The notes under the pieces are model-generated. The model was not told the origin of the DNA. It saw only the letters and a program-made list of their open reading frames with translations, and made no database searches. 64,000 nt of DNA, from positions 3,820,001-3,884,000 of the forward strand of contig NZ_CP102830.1 of NCBI RefSeq assembly GCF_024730785.1. Direction: 5' to 3'. This DNA is from Pseudomonas sp. LS44. GTDB taxonomy: Bacteria; Pseudomonadota; Gammaproteobacteria; Pseudomonadales; Pseudomonadaceae. Position numbers and translations under genes: made by a program. Positions 24,961 through 33,426 of this stretch are shown here, one piece after another (position 1 is the stretch's first letter; each line of letters starts with the position of its first letter).

Positions 24961-26094
24961 TTACCCGAGAGCCTTGGGGGTGGCGATGATTCGCCAGTCA
25001 TCGCCGACCGCACGGATATCGCGAATTTGCAGCTCCTGCGCCTCGGCCATCCGCGCCAGCGGCAGGTCGAGCAACGGCCGGGCGCTGGAGCCGAGGAACT
25101 TGGCGGCGACGAACAGCTGGTATTCGTCGACCAGGCCCAACCGGGCAAAGGCACCCGCCAGGCGTGGGCCGGCCTCGACCAGGACTTCGTTGACGCCGCG
25201 CGCGGCCAGTTCGGCGAGCAATTTGCGCAAGTCGACATGCCCGTTGCTGCCCGGCACCGCCAGCAGCTCGTGGCCTTCGGCGAGAAACCGGTCGCGCGCC
25301 GAGGCCGCGGCGCAGGTCGCCACCAACGCCGCGCCGGCCTGATAGAACGGTGCGTCGAGCGGCACCCGCAAGCGCCCATCGACCAGTACGCGCACAGGGG
25401 GGCGGGTCACCGCCAAGGCGGTCAGCTCGGCGTTCAAGCCCAACTCATCGGGCCGCACGGTGAGCCGTGCCGCATCGGTGAGGACCGTGTCGGCACCGGT
25501 CAAGACCACGCTGGAGCGCGCGCGCAAGCGCTGCACGGCGGCGCGCGCGGCGGCTCCGGTGATCCATTGGCTCTCGCCGCTGGCCATCGCCGTGCGCCCG
25601 TCCAGGCTCATCGCCAGCTTGACCCGCACGAACGGCACACCCTGCTCCATGCGCTTGATGAAGCCGACATTGAGGGTGCGCGCCTCGCCTTCCAGCACGC
25701 CGCTGTGCACCGCGATACCGGCTTCGGCCAGGCGCAGCAAACCGCGTCCGGCGACCTGCGGATTAGGGTCCTGCATGGCCGCCACCACCCGCGCCACGCC
25801 GGCATCGATCAGCGCATTGGCGCACGGCGGGGTGCGGCCGTGATGGCTGCATGGCTCGAGCGTGACGTAGGCCGTCGCGCCCCGCGCGCGCTCGCCAGCC
25901 TGGCGCAGTGCGTGTACTTCGGCATGCGGCTCTCCGGCGCGGGCATGCCAGCCTTCGCCGACAATCTGCCCGTCGCGCACGACGACACAACCGACGCGCG
26001 GATTCGGATGAGTGGAATACAGGCCCTTGCGGGCCAGCTCGAGCGCGCGGCTCATGTAGCGGGCGTCGAGGGCGTCCGTGGCGTTGTCACTCAT
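24961..26094 (-). CDS. ribD: Bifunctional riboflavin deaminase/reductase RibD
   Basis: A 377-residue enzyme carrying out the second and third steps of riboflavin synthesis. The N-terminal deaminase domain has the zinc site HAEVHAL and [11 protein letters not shown]. The C-terminal reductase domain (residues about 150-377) has [21 protein letters not shown] and a NADPH-binding region. The start overlaps the nrdR stop by ATGA. Only about 94 bases separate its stop from the FMN riboswitch. Confidence 0.96.
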   Translation of the reverse strand: MSDNATDALDARYMSRALELARKGLYSTHPNPRVGCVVVRDGQIVGEGWHARAGEPHAEVHALRQAGERARGATAYVTLEPCSHHGRTPPCANALIDAGVARVVAAMQDPNPQVAGRGLLRLAEAGIAVHSGVLEGEARTLNVGFIKRMEQGVPFVRVKLAMSLDGRTAMASGESQWITGAAARAAVQRLRARSSVVLTGADTVLTDAARLTVRPDELGLNAELTALAVTRPPVRVLVDGRLRVPLDAPFYQAGAALVATCAAASARDRFLAEGHELLAVPGSNGHVDLRKLLAELAARGVNEVLVEAGPRLAGAFARLGLVDEYQLFVAAKFLGSSARPLLDLPLARMAEAQELQIRDIRAVGDDWRIIATPKALG

Positions 26095-26555
26095 TGCTTG
26101 GACGGCTCGCGGGCCAGGCGGTCGATTTCCTCGCGGAACTCGTTGAGATCCTGGAAGCGCCGATACACCGAGGCGAAACGGATGTAGGCAACTTCATCGA
26201 GCTTTTGCAGCTCGGTCATCACCAACTCGCCGAGCACCAGCGATTTGATTTCCCGCTCGCCGGTGGCGCGCAGCTGATGCTTGATGTGGGCAATCGCCGC
26301 CTCCAGGCGCTCGATGCTCACCGGACGCTTCTCCAGGGCGCGCTGCATGCCGGCGCGCAGCTTGTCTTCATCGAAGGGCTGGCGGCTGCCGTCCTGCTTG
26401 ATCAGGCGCGGCATCACCAGCTCGGCGGTTTCGAAGGTGGTGAAGCGCTCGCCGCAGGCCAGGCATTCGCGGCGGCGACGAACTTGTTCGCCCTCGGCGA
26501 CCAGGCGCGAGTCGATTACCTTGGTGTCATTGGCGGCGCAGAAAGGACAGTGCAT
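26091..26555 (-). CDS. nrdR: Transcriptional repressor NrdR
   Basis: A 154-residue ATP-cone regulator that represses ribonucleotide reductase genes when dATP is high. The N-terminal zinc ribbon is [11 protein letters not shown] to CLACGERF, with the ATP-cone domain after it ([16 protein letters not shown] start). The start at MHCPF (26555) is standard for the family. First gene of the rib operon. A NrdR box was not searched for here. Confidence 0.96.
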   Translation of the reverse strand: MHCPFCAANDTKVIDSRLVAEGEQVRRRRECLACGERFTTFETAELVMPRLIKQDGSRQPFDEDKLRAGMQRALEKRPVSIERLEAAIAHIKHQLRATGEREIKSLVLGELVMTELQKLDEVAYIRFASVYRRFQDLNEFREEIDRLAREPSKQ

Positions 26556-26606
26556 AGGAGGCTGGCGATGCGGGATGGAGCGGCCATGGTAGCGCATCGA
26601 GTCAGC

Positions 26607-26635
26607 AAGACAACCCGCCTGGCATGCGGTATATA
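26607..26635 (+). promoter_or_regulatory. Candidate sigma70 promoter for the YbaY-methyltransferase pair
   Basis: AAGACA-N17-TATATA, 38 bases ahead of the lipoprotein ATG, in the short divergent gap with nrdR. Confidence 0.4.
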
Positions 26636-26672
26636 GGCGCCCACCGTTGTTGCCGTGATTGGAATTCCCACC

Positions 26673-27116
26673 ATGCCGTTGCGCCGCTCCGCCCTCCTCG
26701 CCGCTACCTGCCTGCTCGCTGCCTGCTCTTCACCGGCGCCCAAGTCCGTGACGCCCACTATCTCAGCGGCGAAGCCCGCCGCCCCGGTGGTCGCCCCGCT
26801 GCCGGCGCATCTGCGCGAACTCAGCGGCAGCCTCGCCGGCGCGCCGGCGGGCAGCACGGTGGAACTGGCGCTGCTGGTGATCGACGAGCGCGACCGTCCG
26901 CAGCGCCTGCTCGGCAATATCGAACTGCAGGGCTCGGGCGCCGTGCTGCCGTTTCGCCTGAGCTTCAACCCCGAAGCGTTTCCCCAAGGCGCACGGGTCG
27001 AGTTGCGCGGGCGGGTCAGCCAAGCCGGGATGCTGATCCTGCAGCTGCCGGCGCGGCGCATCAGCACGCCGACCACCCAGGCGCTCGGCACCCTGCAGCT
27101 GGCGCCCGCGCCATGA
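26673..27116 (+). CDS. YbaY-type lipoprotein
   Basis: A 147-residue lipoprotein: the signal peptide ends in lipobox LAAC with the lipidated cysteine at residue 18. The mature part has the YbaY beta-domain pattern ([38 protein letters not shown]). The start at MPLRRSALL is chosen because it gives the signal peptide. YbaY proteins are widespread in gammaproteobacteria without a settled role. Coupled to the methyltransferase by ATGA. Confidence 0.85.
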   Translation: MPLRRSALLAATCLLAACSSPAPKSVTPTISAAKPAAPVVAPLPAHLRELSGSLAGAPAGSTVELALLVIDERDRPQRLLGNIELQGSGAVLPFRLSFNPEAFPQGARVELRGRVSQAGMLILQLPARRISTPTTQALGTLQLAPAP

Positions 27117-27769
27117 AGGCTCCGGCCGCGCTGCAGGCGGCGCTCAGCGAGCTGCTCGGCGACTCCCGGCTGGTCGCCGAAACCTTGCCCGGCACCGACC
27201 TCAGGCTGTGGCTGATCGACGCCGCCAATATGGATCGCGAGTTCAGTCCCGAGGAAACCCGGCTGATTCTCGACGAGCCGCCGTATTGGTGCTTCTGCTG
27301 GGCCAGCGGCCTGGTCCTGGCCCGCTGGCTGGCCGAGCATCCGCAGTGGGTGCGCGGCAAGCGCGTGCTGGATTTCGGCGCCGGCTCCGGGGTTGCCGCG
27401 ATTGCCGCGGCCAAGGCCGGCGCGGCCGAAGTGGTGGCCTGCGACCTCGACCCGCTGGCCCTCGCTGCCTGCCGCGCGAATGCCGAGCTGAATGACGTGA
27501 CGCTGAGTTATTCGGCGGATTTCTTCGCCGAGGCGGATCGCTTCGACCTGATCATCGTCGCCGACGTGCTCTACGATCGCGCCAATCTGCCACTGCTCGA
27601 TGAGTTCCTCAGCCGCGGCCGCGAAGCGCTGGTCGCTGACTCACGGGTGCGCGACTTCCAGCACCCGCTGTATCAGCGCCTGGCTGCGCTCGACGCCTGT
27701 ACTTGGCCGGACTTGGCCGAACCCGCCGAGTTCCGCCGGGTCAGCCTGTATCACGCGCAGCGCCCGTAG
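27113..27769 (+). CDS. Class I SAM methyltransferase, ETFB-lysine/nicotinamide-N-methyase-like
   Basis: A 218-residue protein with motif I VLDFGAGSGVAAIAAAKAG (residues about 84-102), motif II VVACDLDPLAL and motif III IIVADVLYD. The segment PPYWCFCWASGLVLARWL resembles bacterial homologues of METTL20, which trimethylate a lysine on the electron-transfer flavoprotein beta subunit. The substrate here is inferred from that resemblance only. Its TAG stop is supplied by the GTAGCCC start of the repeat at 27766. Confidence 0.8.
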   Translation: MKAPAALQAALSELLGDSRLVAETLPGTDLRLWLIDAANMDREFSPEETRLILDEPPYWCFCWASGLVLARWLAEHPQWVRGKRVLDFGAGSGVAAIAAAKAGAAEVVACDLDPLALAACRANAELNDVTLSYSADFFAEADRFDLIIVADVLYDRANLPLLDEFLSRGREALVADSRVRDFQHPLYQRLAALDACTWPDLAEPAEFRRVSLYHAQRP

Positions 27770-27825
27770 CCCGGATGTAATCCGGGAAGCAGCGTCTCTC
27801 ATTACCCCGGATGCATCCGGGCTAC
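27766..27825. repeat. GTAGCCCGGATG-type palindromic repeat
   Basis: Opens GTAGCCCGGATGTAATCCGG and closes CCGGATGCATCCGGGCTAC. The first four bases overlap the methyltransferase stop codon. Fourth clear copy of this repeat in the window. Confidence 0.85.
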
Positions 27826-27887
27826 TTGTATCCGCCGCCAAACGCCCGCATTTATAGTCATCAGCATTACGCCACTCGAGACCGACC

Positions 27888-28760
27888 ATGAGCGACAGCC
27901 CTTATATCTTCGACGTATCCGGCGCCGCCGACTTCGATCAACTGGTGATCCAGAACTCCTTCCACAAGCCCGTGCTGGTGGACTTCTGGGCCGACTGGTG
28001 CGCGCCCTGCAAGGCCCTGATGCCGCTGCTCGCCCAGGTGACCGAGAGCTACCAGGGCGAATTGTTGCTGGCCAAGGTCAACTGCGATTTCGAGCAGGAG
28101 ATCGTCGCCCGCTTCGGCATCCGCAGCCTGCCGACCGTGGTGCTGTTCAAGGACGGTCAGCCGGTCGACGGCTTTGCCGGCGCGCAACCGGAGTCGGCGG
28201 TCCGCGCCATGCTCGAACCGCATGTGCAGGCCCCGGCACCAGCCACCGACGATCCGCTGGAGCGGGCCCAGGCGCTGTTCGCCGAAGACCGGTTCGGCGA
28301 AGCGGAAAGCCTGCTGCAAGCCCTGCTCAGCGAAAACAGCGAGCAGCCGGTCGCGCTGATTCTGTATGCGCGCTGCCTGGCCGAGCGCGGTGAACTGGGA
28401 GAGGCGGAAACGGTGCTTGGCGCAGTCAAAGGCGACGAACATAAAGCGGCGCTGGCTGCGGCCCGCGCGCAGCTGACCTTTTTACACCAGGTCGCCGACC
28501 TGCCGGACGCTGCGCTGCTGAAAAGCCGCCTAGCGCAGAATGCCGAAGACGACGAAGCAGCCTATCAACTGTGCATCCACCAACTCGCCCGCCAGCAATA
28601 CGACGCGGCGCTGGATGGCTTGCTGAAATTGTTCGTGCGCAACCGCAGCTATGCCGACGGGCTCACCCACAAAACCCTGCTGCAGGTATTCGATCTGCTT
28701 GGCGGCGACCATCCGCTGGTTATCGCCTACCGACGCCGGCTGTACCAGGTGCTCTACTAA
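27888..28760 (+). CDS. Thioredoxin-fold chaperone with TPR-like tail (CnoX/YbbN type)
   Basis: A 290-residue protein. The N-terminal thioredoxin domain (1 to about 112) has an intact redox motif C38-A-P-C41 within DFWADWCAPCKAL. The rest is four or so TPR-like helical hairpins (ERAQALFAEDRFGEAESLL, YARCLAERGELGEAE, DGLLKLFVRNRSYADG). E. coli CnoX has lost the first active-site cysteine, so this copy may also catalyse thiol exchange. CnoX-type proteins protect clients from chlorine stress and pass them to GroEL and DnaK. Confidence 0.9.
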   Translation: MSDSPYIFDVSGAADFDQLVIQNSFHKPVLVDFWADWCAPCKALMPLLAQVTESYQGELLLAKVNCDFEQEIVARFGIRSLPTVVLFKDGQPVDGFAGAQPESAVRAMLEPHVQAPAPATDDPLERAQALFAEDRFGEAESLLQALLSENSEQPVALILYARCLAERGELGEAETVLGAVKGDEHKAALAAARAQLTFLHQVADLPDAALLKSRLAQNAEDDEAAYQLCIHQLARQQYDAALDGLLKLFVRNRSYADGLTHKTLLQVFDLLGGDHPLVIAYRRRLYQVLY

Positions 28761-28764
28761 GCCG

Positions 28765-29109
28765 TTAGCCGACCCAGCGGTACAACGGCGTTTCGCCGCC
28801 ACCTTCGACATGCACCTGCGGGCAATGCCGCAAGCGCACCAGCAGGCGCTTGCCGGCGGCCGCCCCGCCCGTCAACGCGCTAACCGCGGCGAGCAGGGCC
28901 GGCCCTTCCATCTCACCGGCCTGACGCAACAGGCTCAGCGCGTTTTGCCATTGCGCATCGCTCGCCGTCACCGGCGCGTTGGGTGCCGCGGCCGGCGCGA
29001 TCGACGGGACAGTCGGCAAATGCGCGGCTAGCTGTTGCCAGTCCGCCGCATCCAGCTCGACAGTCAGATCCACCGGCAGATCGCCGATCATGCCCTTAAT
29101 CCGCAGCAT
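28765..29109 (-). CDS. Hypothetical protein, 114 residues
   Basis: A small soluble protein. Residues 1-30 read MLRIKGMIGDLPVDLTVEL, then an alanine/proline linker (35-48), then a helical part (ALSLLRQAGEMEGPALLAAVSALTGG) and a C-terminal VRLRHCPQVHVEGG strand. The ribosome site AGAGGAA precedes the ATG. Convergent with the thioredoxin gene, four bases apart. No family is recognised. Confidence 0.7.
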   Translation of the reverse strand: MLRIKGMIGDLPVDLTVELDAADWQQLAAHLPTVPSIAPAAAPNAPVTASDAQWQNALSLLRQAGEMEGPALLAAVSALTGGAAAGKRLLVRLRHCPQVHVEGGGETPLYRWVG

Positions 29110-29224
29110 TGCTCATTCCTCTCCCGCCAGTGGCGGCATGCTCCCATGCGTTTGAACTGCCGCCAAGGCATGACAGCCTAATTCCATTTGGCTCATAAAA
29201 TTCCGTCGCTTATTCGCAGCTGTA

Positions 29225-29238
29225 TTGAGTTGGATCAA
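29225..29238 (+). promoter_or_regulatory. Anr/Fnr-like site upstream of ompW
   Basis: TTGAGTTGGATCAA, which matches the TTGAT-N4-ATCAA consensus at nine of ten positions. It is centred 72 bases before the ompW ATG, a fitting place for activation by an oxygen-sensing Fnr-family protein. OprG/OmpW in Pseudomonas is known to rise in low oxygen. Confidence 0.65.
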
Positions 29239-29303
29239 TATTCGCCCCGCTGCGCTCCGTCAAATTGGCCCCACCAAATTTTCAGCTTGCTTGGAGTTCC
29301 ACC

Positions 29304-29975
29304 ATGCGCACCGCTCTCTTCACCACTTCCTTGCTGACCCTGAGCCTTGCTACGCCGCTGGCGCAGGCGCACCAGGCAGGCGATTTAATCATCCGCGCCG
29401 GGGCCGCCACGGTCGACCCGCATGAAAACAGTGCGGATCTGTCGATTGCGGGCGGCAACGTCGCCGGCACCAAAGCCACCCTCGACAGCGATACCCAGCT
29501 GGGCCTAAGCGGCGCCTATATGCTCACCGACCACGTCGGCGTCGAGCTGCTGGCGGCCACGCCGTTTCAGCATCAGGTGGCGGTCCAGGGCCTCGGTGGC
29601 CTGGATGGCAAACTGGCGGACATCAAACACCTGCCACCGACCCTGTCACTGCAATACTATCCACTCGCTCCGACGTCACGCGTGCAGCCCTACGTCGGTG
29701 CTGGCCTGAACTACACGATGTTTTTCGATGAGGACCTGACCAGCCAGCGCGAGAGTCAAGGCTTCAGTAATCTCGAGCTGGATGACTCCTGGGGCCTGGC
29801 AATGCAAGCCGGCGTCGATTACATGCTGACCGACCACATGCTGCTCAACGCCTCGGTCTGGTACATGGATATCGACACCACCGCGAGCACGGATCTGGCC
29901 GGGGTCGGCAAGGTCAAGGTCGATGTGGACGTCGATCCGTGGGTGTACATGGTCGGCGTCGGTTACAAGTTCTGA
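29304..29975 (+). CDS. oprG: OmpW/OprG-family outer membrane protein
   Basis: A 223-residue eight-stranded barrel. Signal peptide residues 1-22 (LATPLAQA) and the mature part has the OmpW pattern: HQAGDLIIRAGAATVDP, PTLSLQYYPL, VQPYVGAGLNYTMFF, ending in aromatic YKF. It forms a hydrophobic channel for small molecules. The start at 29304 gives the signal peptide and has TTGGAG upstream. The Anr-like box at 29225 suggests induction in low oxygen. Confidence 0.93.
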   Translation: MRTALFTTSLLTLSLATPLAQAHQAGDLIIRAGAATVDPHENSADLSIAGGNVAGTKATLDSDTQLGLSGAYMLTDHVGVELLAATPFQHQVAVQGLGGLDGKLADIKHLPPTLSLQYYPLAPTSRVQPYVGAGLNYTMFFDEDLTSQRESQGFSNLELDDSWGLAMQAGVDYMLTDHMLLNASVWYMDIDTTASTDLAGVGKVKVDVDVDPWVYMVGVGYKF

Positions 29976-29993
29976 CGGCGCTGAGGCGATAGA

Positions 29994-30022
29994 AAAAGCC
30001 GGCGTATGTGCCGGCTTTTTTT
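29994..30022. terminator. Bidirectional terminator between ompW and the epimerase
   Basis: AAAAAGCCGGC-GTATGT-GCCGGCTTTTTTT. The T-run serves ompW on the plus strand and the A-run (read as T) serves the minus-strand epimerase. Confidence 0.92.
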
Positions 30023-30030
30023 GTGTGGCC

Positions 30031-30960
30031 TCAAAGGCCCAGCAAGCGGGCCAGGCCGACCGTCATCGGTGTCGTCACGGGAAGGTCGAAACGCTCCAAC
30101 AGGCGCCGGTTATCGGCCCGCGAATGCTTGATATCGCCGGCGCGCGCCGCGGCGTAGCTGATCTCCGGCAATGTGCCGAGCACGCTACGGATATCCATCA
30201 GCAATTGCTTGAGGCTGGTCGCGCGATTGAGTCCGACGTTCACCGCGCCCACCGCTAGCGTCGGCGCTTCCAGCGCCTGGTGCAGTACCTGCACCAGGTC
30301 GCCGACATAAACAAAGTCGCGAGTCTGCTCGCCATCGCCGAACACAGTGATCGGCAGGCCGGCGCGCGCGCGCTCGGTGAAGATGCTGATCACTCCCGAA
30401 TAGGGCGAGGACGGATCCTGACGCGGACCGAAGATATTGAAAAAGCGGAACACCGCCGGCTCGAAGCCATGCTGACGGCGGTAGAAATCCAGGTACTGCT
30501 CGCTGGCCAGCTTGTCCACCGCATACGGGGTCAGCGGCGCCTTGCCGGTGTCTTCGTCGATCGCCTGACCTTCACCGTTATTGCCGTACACCGCCGCGCT
30601 GGACGCGAACAGCACGCGCTTGATGGCGTGCTCGCGCATGGCTTCGCAGACATTCAAGGTACCGATGAAATTGCTCCGATGGGTGCTCACTGGATCGTCC
30701 ACCGAGGCCTGCACCGAGGCCACCGCGGCCAGATGGGCGACCGCCTGGCAGCCCTGCATCGCGCGACGCACCAGAGCTTCGTCGGCGACATCGCCCTCGA
30801 TCAGCTCGAGGTGCGGATCGCCCAACGGCAGATTGGCCGGCTTGCCGGTGGACAGGTTATCCAGCACGCGCACCGCGTGGCCGCGACCCAGCAGGGTATC
30901 GACCAGATGCGAGCCGATAAAACCCGCACCACCGGTGATCAGAATGGGAGCATTAGACAT
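30031..30960 (-). CDS. NAD-dependent sugar-nucleotide epimerase/dehydratase
   Basis: A 309-residue extended SDR: the GGAGFIGSH cofactor motif at the N-terminus, SSAAVYG catalytic Ser region, YAVDK for the Y-x3-K pair, and RFFNIFGPRQDP typical of GalE/WbpP-like enzymes. The start at MSNAPILITGG (30960) gives normal length. It overlaps the upstream SDR gene by eight bases. The sugar is not determinable, but a cell-surface polysaccharide role is likely. Confidence 0.9.
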   Translation of the reverse strand: MSNAPILITGGAGFIGSHLVDTLLGRGHAVRVLDNLSTGKPANLPLGDPHLELIEGDVADEALVRRAMQGCQAVAHLAAVASVQASVDDPVSTHRSNFIGTLNVCEAMREHAIKRVLFASSAAVYGNNGEGQAIDEDTGKAPLTPYAVDKLASEQYLDFYRRQHGFEPAVFRFFNIFGPRQDPSSPYSGVISIFTERARAGLPITVFGDGEQTRDFVYVGDLVQVLHQALEAPTLAVGAVNVGLNRATSLKQLLMDIRSVLGTLPEISYAAARAGDIKHSRADNRRLLERFDLPVTTPMTVGLARLLGL

Positions 30961-31837
30961 GGCGGTAATACCGATCCAGCAGGGCAGGCAAGCCGGCACG
31001 CCAGGCGCGCGGCTTGATCCCGAAGGTATGAAGGATTTTCTTGCAGGCCAGCACCGCATGTTGCGGCTCGTCGGCGGCGTCCGAGCGTGCGGCGTGCGGC
31101 TGCGGGCTGATATGGTCGAACAGCGCCGGCCGATAGGTGCGCGCTTCGCTGAGAATCGCCTGACCGAGCGCCAGTGCGGTGGTCGCCTCGTGGCCACCGT
31201 AATGGTAGGTACCCCATAGCGGCGCCACGCAATCGAGCTGCTTGGCTATCGCGATCAGCACCCGTGCGGCATCGTCCACCGGGGTCGGGTTGCCGCGCCG
31301 GTCGTCGGCGGAGAACAACTCTTCACCCTTCTCGGCGCGCCGCAGAAAACGCCCGAGCAAGCCGCAGGGATCGTCGTCCATCAGCCAACCGAAGCGCACC
31401 AGCACATGCCGCGGACAGGTCGCCCGCACGGTCTGCTCGATGCGCCAGAGGGCCTGACCACGCAAGCCCAGCGGCACCTGCTCTTCTTTCTCGCTGTAGG
31501 CGGTGGCACGTGAGCCGTCGAAAACTCGATAGCTGCTGGGCTGCAGCAGCACAATCTGATGATGCTGGCACAACTCGGCGAGCCGCTCGACACCGCGCTC
31601 TTGTGCGGCGAAACGGCTCTCGCTGACCTCTTCGGACTGAAACCAGTCGAAGTAATAAGCCAGGTTGATCACGGCATCGGGACGGGTGGAGTCCAGCAAC
31701 TGCGTAAGGCTGGCGGCATCCCAGCCCCCCTCGGGCGGACGCGGGGCAAGGAAACCAATGTCTTCTTCGGCACCCAGGCGAATCAGCGCCTGACCGAGAG
31801 CATTACCACCGCCCAGTAACATCAGGCGCATTCGCAT
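30953..31837 (-). CDS. RmlD-like SDR protein with lost catalytic motif
   Basis: A 294-residue protein resembling dTDP-4-dehydrorhamnose reductase. The N-terminus MRMRLMLLGGGNALG keeps a dinucleotide-like glycine turn, PSSYRVFDGS matches RmlD, and PTPVDDAARVL follows. However the segment where RmlD has Y-x3-K before its helix reads PLGLRGQALWRIEQ, so the catalytic tyrosine and lysine are both missing. It may be a regulatory or structural partner of the epimerase. Start chosen at MRMRL; a later MRL is possible. Confidence 0.75.
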   Translation of the reverse strand: MRMRLMLLGGGNALGQALIRLGAEEDIGFLAPRPPEGGWDAASLTQLLDSTRPDAVINLAYYFDWFQSEEVSESRFAAQERGVERLAELCQHHQIVLLQPSSYRVFDGSRATAYSEKEEQVPLGLRGQALWRIEQTVRATCPRHVLVRFGWLMDDDPCGLLGRFLRRAEKGEELFSADDRRGNPTPVDDAARVLIAIAKQLDCVAPLWGTYHYGGHEATTALALGQAILSEARTYRPALFDHISPQPHAARSDAADEPQHAVLACKKILHTFGIKPRAWRAGLPALLDRYYRHV

Positions 31838-32125
31838 AGCTAACTCAAAGGTCAAAGAATATGGGAACTAGAAAACTGTAAACGACCTGACCGCCCAGAG
31901 AAACCGCATGGGCGGTCAGGTCATCGGCGCTAACTGGCGAGATGATCAATGATCCCCTGAAATCAGGGCATTACCAGCATTTTGCGGGTTTCATCCCCAG
32001 CCGTCACGGACAAACTGGACGGCGGCCAGACATGCCAGCGGTTAAAGAGACAATTACCGCCATCGGCCGCACGCGACGAGCCAGCTCATCCGACCGCCTG
32101 ACGAAGAATCGCCGGACCCGCTCGC
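31838..32125. other. Intergenic gap with a 14-bp perfect palindrome
   Basis: Between divergent SDR and pqi genes. A hairpin with 14-bp perfect arms (GACCTGACCGCCCA at 31884-31897 and its inverse at 31909-31922) stands alone. Weak -35/-10 matches for the minus-strand SDR pair lie just below it (TTTACA, TATTCT). No gene is supported. Confidence 0.55.
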
Positions 32126-32153
32126 TTGCTCAATCGCGGAGCAGTTCTATATT
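32126..32153 (+). promoter_or_regulatory. Candidate sigma70 promoter for the pqi cluster
   Basis: TTGCTC-N16-TATATT, 39 bases ahead of the first pqiA ATG. In E. coli the orthologous operon is SoxRS-controlled; no SoxS box was identified here. Confidence 0.55.
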
Positions 32154-32191
32154 GTGACCGGCCTAGCGCAGCGTTTCAGCGAGAGCGAGCC

Positions 32192-32788
32192 ATGGTGAGC
32201 AGCGATAGATTGATCATTTGTGAGTACTGCGATTCCGTCTATCAACAAGCCGCTCTCACCAAGCACCAAAAAGCCCTTTGCGTCCGGTGCGGCGGGGTTC
32301 TTCAACGGCATGACGGTTTGTCTATCCAGCAACGTCTGGCGCTCAGCGTCACCGCCGCGATTCTGCTGGTCTTCGCCAACGTCTACCCGGTCATGAGCAT
32401 CAGCCTGCAAGGCTTGAGCAACGCCGCAACACTATGGGATTCGGTGCTGGTCCTCAGCGCCGGGCCGATCACCTTCATCGCCCTGGTCGCGGCTATCGCG
32501 GTGATCGTCGCGCCGATCGTCCAGGTCGCGCTGCTGGTCTGGGTCCTCAGTTTTGCCGTCGCCGCGCGGCGCTCGCCGGCCTTCAGCCTGTGCATGCGCT
32601 GGCTCGAATCGCTGCGCCCGTGGAGCATGCTCGAGGTCTGCCTGCTCGGCGCCTTGGTCGCCGTGATCAAGCTCGCCGGCATGCTGTCGGTGATCCCCGG
32701 AATAGGCCTGGTGGCCCTGGCCGCCCTGAGCATACTGCTGATCCGCATCGCCGGCCGCGACATCCGCGATTTATGGGACCGCCTATGA
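32192..32788 (+). CDS. pqiA: PqiA-like inner-membrane protein, first half
   Basis: A 198-residue protein with an N-terminal zinc ribbon (CEYCD near residue 10 and CVRCGG near 30) and four membrane segments, the first with the PqiA hallmark VFANVYPVMSISLQG. E. coli PqiA is one chain of two such halves, but here they are separate genes. It pairs with the MCE protein PqiB to move lipids across the envelope. The stop overlaps the next start (ATGA). Confidence 0.87.
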   Translation: MVSSDRLIICEYCDSVYQQAALTKHQKALCVRCGGVLQRHDGLSIQQRLALSVTAAILLVFANVYPVMSISLQGLSNAATLWDSVLVLSAGPITFIALVAAIAVIVAPIVQVALLVWVLSFAVAARRSPAFSLCMRWLESLRPWSMLEVCLLGALVAVIKLAGMLSVIPGIGLVALAALSILLIRIAGRDIRDLWDRL

Positions 32789-33426
32789 GCATGACCGTGC
32801 CGCCACGAGCGGCCGACCTGCGTTTGTGCCTGTGTCATAGCTGTGGCCAGGCCTGCGACATCTCGGCACACCCGCATCACTGCGAGCGCTGCGGCGCCAC
32901 CCTGCACGTACGTAAAACCAACGCCATCGCGCGGACCTGGGCATTCATGGTGACCGCCCTGGTGTTCTACGTACCGGCTAACCTGCTGCCGATCATGTAC
33001 ACCAGCATGTTCGGCAGCGGCACGGAAAGCACCATCGCCGAAGGGGTTAGCGAGTTCTGGGAAAGTGGCGCCTGGGACATCGCCTTGATCATCTTCATCG
33101 CCAGCATCGGCGTGCCGGCGATCAAATTCGTCGCCCTGACGCTGTTGCTGATCACCGTGCAACGCCGCAGCCTGTGGGCGCGCCGGCAACGTTCGCAGCT
33201 GTATCGCTTCGTCGAGCTGATCGGCTATTGGTCGATGCTGGATGTCCTGGTCGTCGCGTTGGTGGCCGCCCTGGTGCAGTTTCGCGAGCTAGCCAACATC
33301 GAGCCGCGCCTGGGGATTCTGTTCTTCGGCCTGGTGGTGGTGTTCACCATGCTAGCGGCCATGAGTTTCGATCCACGTCTTATCTGGGAAACCGCCGAAC
33401 CCGAGGGGAGCTGCACCGATGACTGA
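32785..33426 (+). CDS. PqiA-like inner-membrane protein, second half
   Basis: A 213-residue homologue of the preceding gene: zinc ribbon CHSCGQ to CERCGATLH, then four membrane segments with YVPANLLPIMYTSMFG. The pair together spans the length of E. coli PqiA. Its end overlaps pqiB by eight bases, so the cluster is translated in a coupled fashion. Confidence 0.87.
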   Translation: MSMTVPPRAADLRLCLCHSCGQACDISAHPHHCERCGATLHVRKTNAIARTWAFMVTALVFYVPANLLPIMYTSMFGSGTESTIAEGVSEFWESGAWDIALIIFIASIGVPAIKFVALTLLLITVQRRSLWARRQRSQLYRFVELIGYWSMLDVLVVALVAALVQFRELANIEPRLGILFFGLVVVFTMLAAMSFDPRLIWETAEPEGSCTDD

